Source: JBEKTY01 sp049515555
Lineage (GTDB): Bacteria > Planctomycetota > Planctomycetia > Pirellulales > Thermoguttaceae
Reading direction: 5' to 3'
Assembly (NCBI GenBank): GCA_049515555.1
Contig: JBEKTY010000180.1
Span: forward strand, 1-15,530
DNA: 15,530 nt
The notes beneath the pieces were generated by a model. That model was given only the letters and a program-made list of their open reading frames with translations, made no database searches and was not told the origin of the DNA. Below, one piece after another: positions 13,790 through 15,530 of this stretch (within the stretch, counting starts at the first letter, position 1; every line of letters starts with the position of its first letter). The translations under genes were made by a program, and so were the position numbers.

Positions 13790-14020
13790 TCAACTTAGGA
13801 CACTACCCGGCCCTTCGGGGCCAGTGTTACCGAAAGTGTTATTCGGGGCCGCCTTCTTATCGGCCTCCCCACCAAACTGGGCCTGTAGTTCCCGGGCCAC
13901 GTTCGCCGCGTCCAGGTCAACGTAGTAGGCCATGGTGGTGGCGATGCTGGCATGACGCATCAGCCGCCGCAGAACCGCCGGCATGACCTTCTTTTGGCCC
14001 ATCTGGTCCCGAAGCCCCGC
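13790..14020 (-). pseudogene. Tyrosine recombinase (phage-type integrase), C-terminal remnant
   Basis: Minus-strand translation gives VMPAVLRRLMRHASIATTMA then YYVDLDAANVARELQ, the end of a tyrosine recombinase catalytic domain with the MRH box and the nucleophile in TTMAYY. Just upstream, RRGFGTRWAK continues the same domain in another frame, so one base was probably lost in the A-run near 13994-13999. The N-terminal two thirds, with the first catalytic arginine and the DNA-binding part, are missing. The 5' edge coincides with a CRISPR-repeat-like sequence (14011-14043). A GGCCC-TTCG-GGGCC hairpin lies near the C-terminus. It is dead as an integrase. Confidence 0.75.
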
Positions 14021-14043
14021 CGTGTGCGGGCGTGGATTGAAAC
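14011..14043 (+). repeat. Solitary CRISPR-repeat-like unit (type I-C-like)
   Basis: The 33-base unit ends GCGTGGATTGAAAC-like (GGGCGTGGATTGAAAC) and has a GC-rich core with stem CCCGC-CGTGT-GCGGG (14016-14030). This matches the general form of type I-C repeats. Its translations in the three reverse frames (VSIHARTRR, FNPRPHTAG, FQSTPAHGG) are well-known products of miscalled CRISPR repeats. There is no second copy and no cas gene in the window, so this is one unit and not an array. Confidence 0.6.
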
Positions 14044-14296
14044 TGGATTGTGCGATAGACCAGTTGGGCAAGGCCGGCGTCGCCTACCAGCTTGACGCTC
14101 GTCTGCGGACTGATCATCGACAGCATGGGCAGGTGCGGCGGGTGGACCGCACACCGGGGATCGTCCTGCGTTTCGACCTGCAGGATCTTGGCGGGCTGGT
14201 TGCAGTAGATGCCGATGTACCTGCCGCCGCGGGTGTGGATCAGGATCTTGTGGCTGCCGGGCGGGTGGTGAGCAGGCCATCTGCGGTGGTGTAGTC
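14044..14296 (-). pseudogene. Unknown coding relic with frameshift
   Basis: A minus-strand frame reads GSHKILIHTRGGRYIGIYCN, QPAKILQVETQDDPRCAV and LVGDAGLAQLVYRTIQF, with good codon usage. It has no start codon, and the text just upstream continues in another frame as DYTTADGLLTTRP, which suggests a frameshift near 14260. The 3' edge runs into the CRISPR-repeat-like unit. I do not recognise the family. It appears to be one of three unrelated pieces joined here. Confidence 0.4.
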
Positions 14297-14608
14297 AATC
14301 GCGCTAGGGTATCACAACTGCGATCCAGCCGACGGCCGCCGCCATAGAACACTTATAGAACGCTGTTGCCAACATTCAGGCCACGTCTCCGCAACACGGT
14401 CGCAACATGCCGTGAGTCCTTTCTTGATGCCCTCGCGGATTTTGGGGTCATTATGGGACCACGGTTGGGTTTGCGTCGCTGGTTCGGGCACGGCCGAGAT
14501 CGTTACCATTGGTGGTCAAAGGCTCCCATTGGAGGTCGTGCTATTGCCGCATCCAATTGGGGATCTGGGAGCAGCACCGGGAGCCGCTGCCGGGCCTAAC
14601 TATTTTAT
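14297..14608. other. Intergenic or decayed sequence
   Basis: About 310 bases with no supported gene. Minus-strand frames here are short and broken; one contains SAVPEPAT, a chance or residual PEP-CTERM-like string without the membrane segment and basic end. No promoter, terminator or repeat family was recognised. Confidence 0.4.
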
Positions 14609-14725
14609 TTAGGTGTTCGTCGTCGAGACGGCGGCCAGGGTGAGCAGCATTGTCGTTATCGATTCGCCGTACAGGCGGTGGTGTTTCTCTGGTACGAGGC
14701 GCAGGTGCCTTTCATAGCCCATCAT
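14609..14725 (-). CDS. Possible 38-aa reading frame coupled to the sigma factor
   Basis: The start ATG overlaps the stop codon of the ECF sigma gene as ATGA, the classic layout for translational coupling. The product would start MMGYERHLRLVPEKHH and end with a weakly hydrophobic stretch, TTMLLTLAAVSTTNT, before TAA. Planctomycete ECF factors of this kind are often followed by a serine/threonine kinase gene; this could be a truncated remnant of such a partner, a tiny membrane peptide, or chance. No domain is recognisable. Confidence 0.25.
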   Translation of the reverse strand: MMGYERHLRLVPEKHHRLYGESITTMLLTLAAVSTTNT

Positions 14726-15339
14726 TCGTCGCCGATCTCCCCTTGCCAACTCTCCCGGATCAGCCTCAACCGGCGTTCGACTGTAGGCACTGCGCGACCG
14801 ATCTTCCGCGCAATCTCCTCGTTCGTATAACCTTCCAGCTTGTGCAGGGCAATCTGCCGCAACTCGTCGTCGTCGAGTTGGTCGAAAAGCCGATCCACTG
14901 CCTCGACCATCTCAGCGGCGAACTGCGGAGTCGGCTCCGGGCCGGCCACCCCATTGATCCCCGCCCCGTCGCTCAGCGCTTGCAAATCCACGAACGCGGA
15001 TTCGCCCCCTACCAATCCGGAACCTCGTTTCTTGCGCGTCTGAGCCCGCAACTGGTCGTAGGCTTTCCGCTCCGTAATGCGGACGATCAGGTGCCACAGG
15101 TCGTCGCGGTCGCGCAAGTCCGGGAACCGGTCCTCCTGCGCTCGTTGGCAGAAGCTGTTGAAAGCGCTTAGTACCACGTCCTCCTCGTCGGCGACGCGCC
15201 GCGGGCTATCGCCAAGTTTATTGCGGGCCAGGCCTACCAAACGTTGGTAGTATCGCCGCCAGAGCTTGGCGGCGGCCGCCTCGTCGCCGGCCTTCAGCCC
15301 GTCGATCCATTGGCTGACCGAGTCATCGGTGTGCGACAT
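14722..15339 (-). CDS. ECF sigma factor (planctomycete-type, PF07638-like)
   Basis: This 205-aa RNA polymerase sigma factor has region 2 at about 10-95: VSQWIDGLKAGDEAAAAKLW, then RRVADEEDVVLSAFNSFCQR and DLWHLIVRITERKAYDQLR. A linker (100-135) follows, and region 4 at about 140-200: ALHKLEGYTNEEIARKIGRA with VPTVERRLRLIRESW as the -35 recognition helix. The DEEDVVLSAF and TERKAxDQ motifs are typical of the ECF subfamily expanded in planctomycetes, usually linked to kinases or other signalling proteins. No anti-sigma factor or kinase is beside it here, only a tiny overlapping frame and decayed sequence. The ribosome binding site is weak. The target promoters cannot be read from this window. 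Confidence 0.92.
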   Translation of the reverse strand: MSHTDDSVSQWIDGLKAGDEAAAAKLWRRYYQRLVGLARNKLGDSPRRVADEEDVVLSAFNSFCQRAQEDRFPDLRDRDDLWHLIVRITERKAYDQLRAQTRKKRGSGLVGGESAFVDLQALSDGAGINGVAGPEPTPQFAAEMVEAVDRLFDQLDDDELRQIALHKLEGYTNEEIARKIGRAVPTVERRLRLIRESWQGEIGDE

Positions 15340-15530
15340 GGCAAGAACCCATCGTCGGTGGGGGGCAGAACAAGCACACCCTGATTAGGAAGCTAGCCGA
15401 TTCAGCGTACAACTCCTGTTAGCCATCCTAGTCGGCATGACATTGTTTGCAAGGTGGGTGTCTCCCGGAAACGGGTGTCTTGGGGGCGTATCGGCGACCC
15501 GTGATGGGTTGGACGACCAAACGGGGATTA
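15340..15530. other. Upstream region of the sigma factor gene
   Basis: No gene is seen. A weak minus-strand promoter candidate is TTGCAA (15447-15452), 16 bases, TAGGAT (15425-15430). GGGTGTCT occurs twice nearby, without clear meaning. Confidence 0.3.

Noticed and set aside
14011..14043. A CRISPR array
   Set aside because: Only one repeat-like unit is present; no second copy, no regular spacers and no cas genes are in the window.
14312..14509. SAVPEPAT as a PEP-CTERM sorting signal
   Set aside because: There is no following membrane segment or basic cluster, and a stop lies just upstream in the same frame.

Overview
The window looks like chromosomal DNA from a planctomycete, probably Pirellulales-like. 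The reasons are a planctomycete-type ECF sigma factor, two secreted DUF1080 (3-keto-disaccharide hydrolase family) proteins, an NHS-type MFS transporter, an exported sulfatase, generally high GC, and many short inverted-repeat elements between genes. This assignment rests on protein families recognised by eye; no search was run.

Layout. (1) 1-600: the first codons of a minus-strand gene, possibly an IS701-type transposase, a small secreted protein whose C-terminus may be broken, and a candidate terminator-capped small RNA. (2) 592-2240: a minus-strand toxin-antitoxin-like operon. A 406-aa XRE + ImmA/IrrE peptidase protein overlaps a MazF/PemK toxin, and a palindrome-rich promoter lies upstream. 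The tail of the peptidase protein resembles a MazE-like antitoxin. (3) 2734-4243: a complete IS4-family element with inverted repeats and a 9-bp target duplication. (4) 4422-10903: a carbohydrate-use cluster. DUF1080, MFS transporter, DUF1080 and a TIM-barrel glycosidase-like protein are on the plus strand, and a sulfatase converges on them. A 178-bp MITE-like element splits the first two genes, and two copies of another ~110-bp repeat flank the second DUF1080 gene in opposite orientation. (5) 10900-12562: a headless TPR-like gene relic, a perfect 23-bp hairpin, an IS1-like transposase whose ribosome binding site sits in a hairpin, two more candidate small RNAs and a 62-aa HTH protein. (6) 12562-13496: the HTH gene is divergent from an MltR-like gene, and both promoters share one perfect palindrome; a 79-aa unknown protein converges on the MltR-like gene. 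(7) 13790-14300: a decayed mosaic of a tyrosine-recombinase C-terminus, one CRISPR-repeat-like unit and an unknown coding relic. (8) 14609-15339: an ECF sigma factor with a tiny stop/start-coupled reading frame where a kinase gene would often be.

Functionally, the central genes fit export, uptake and desulfation of (oxidised) sugars or glycans. The flanks are a patchwork of mobile elements, small regulators and broken genes. The most unusual items are the peptidase-antitoxin fusion next to MazF, the MITE that separated a tightly packed gene pair, and the HTH/MltR-like divergent pair around a shared palindrome.
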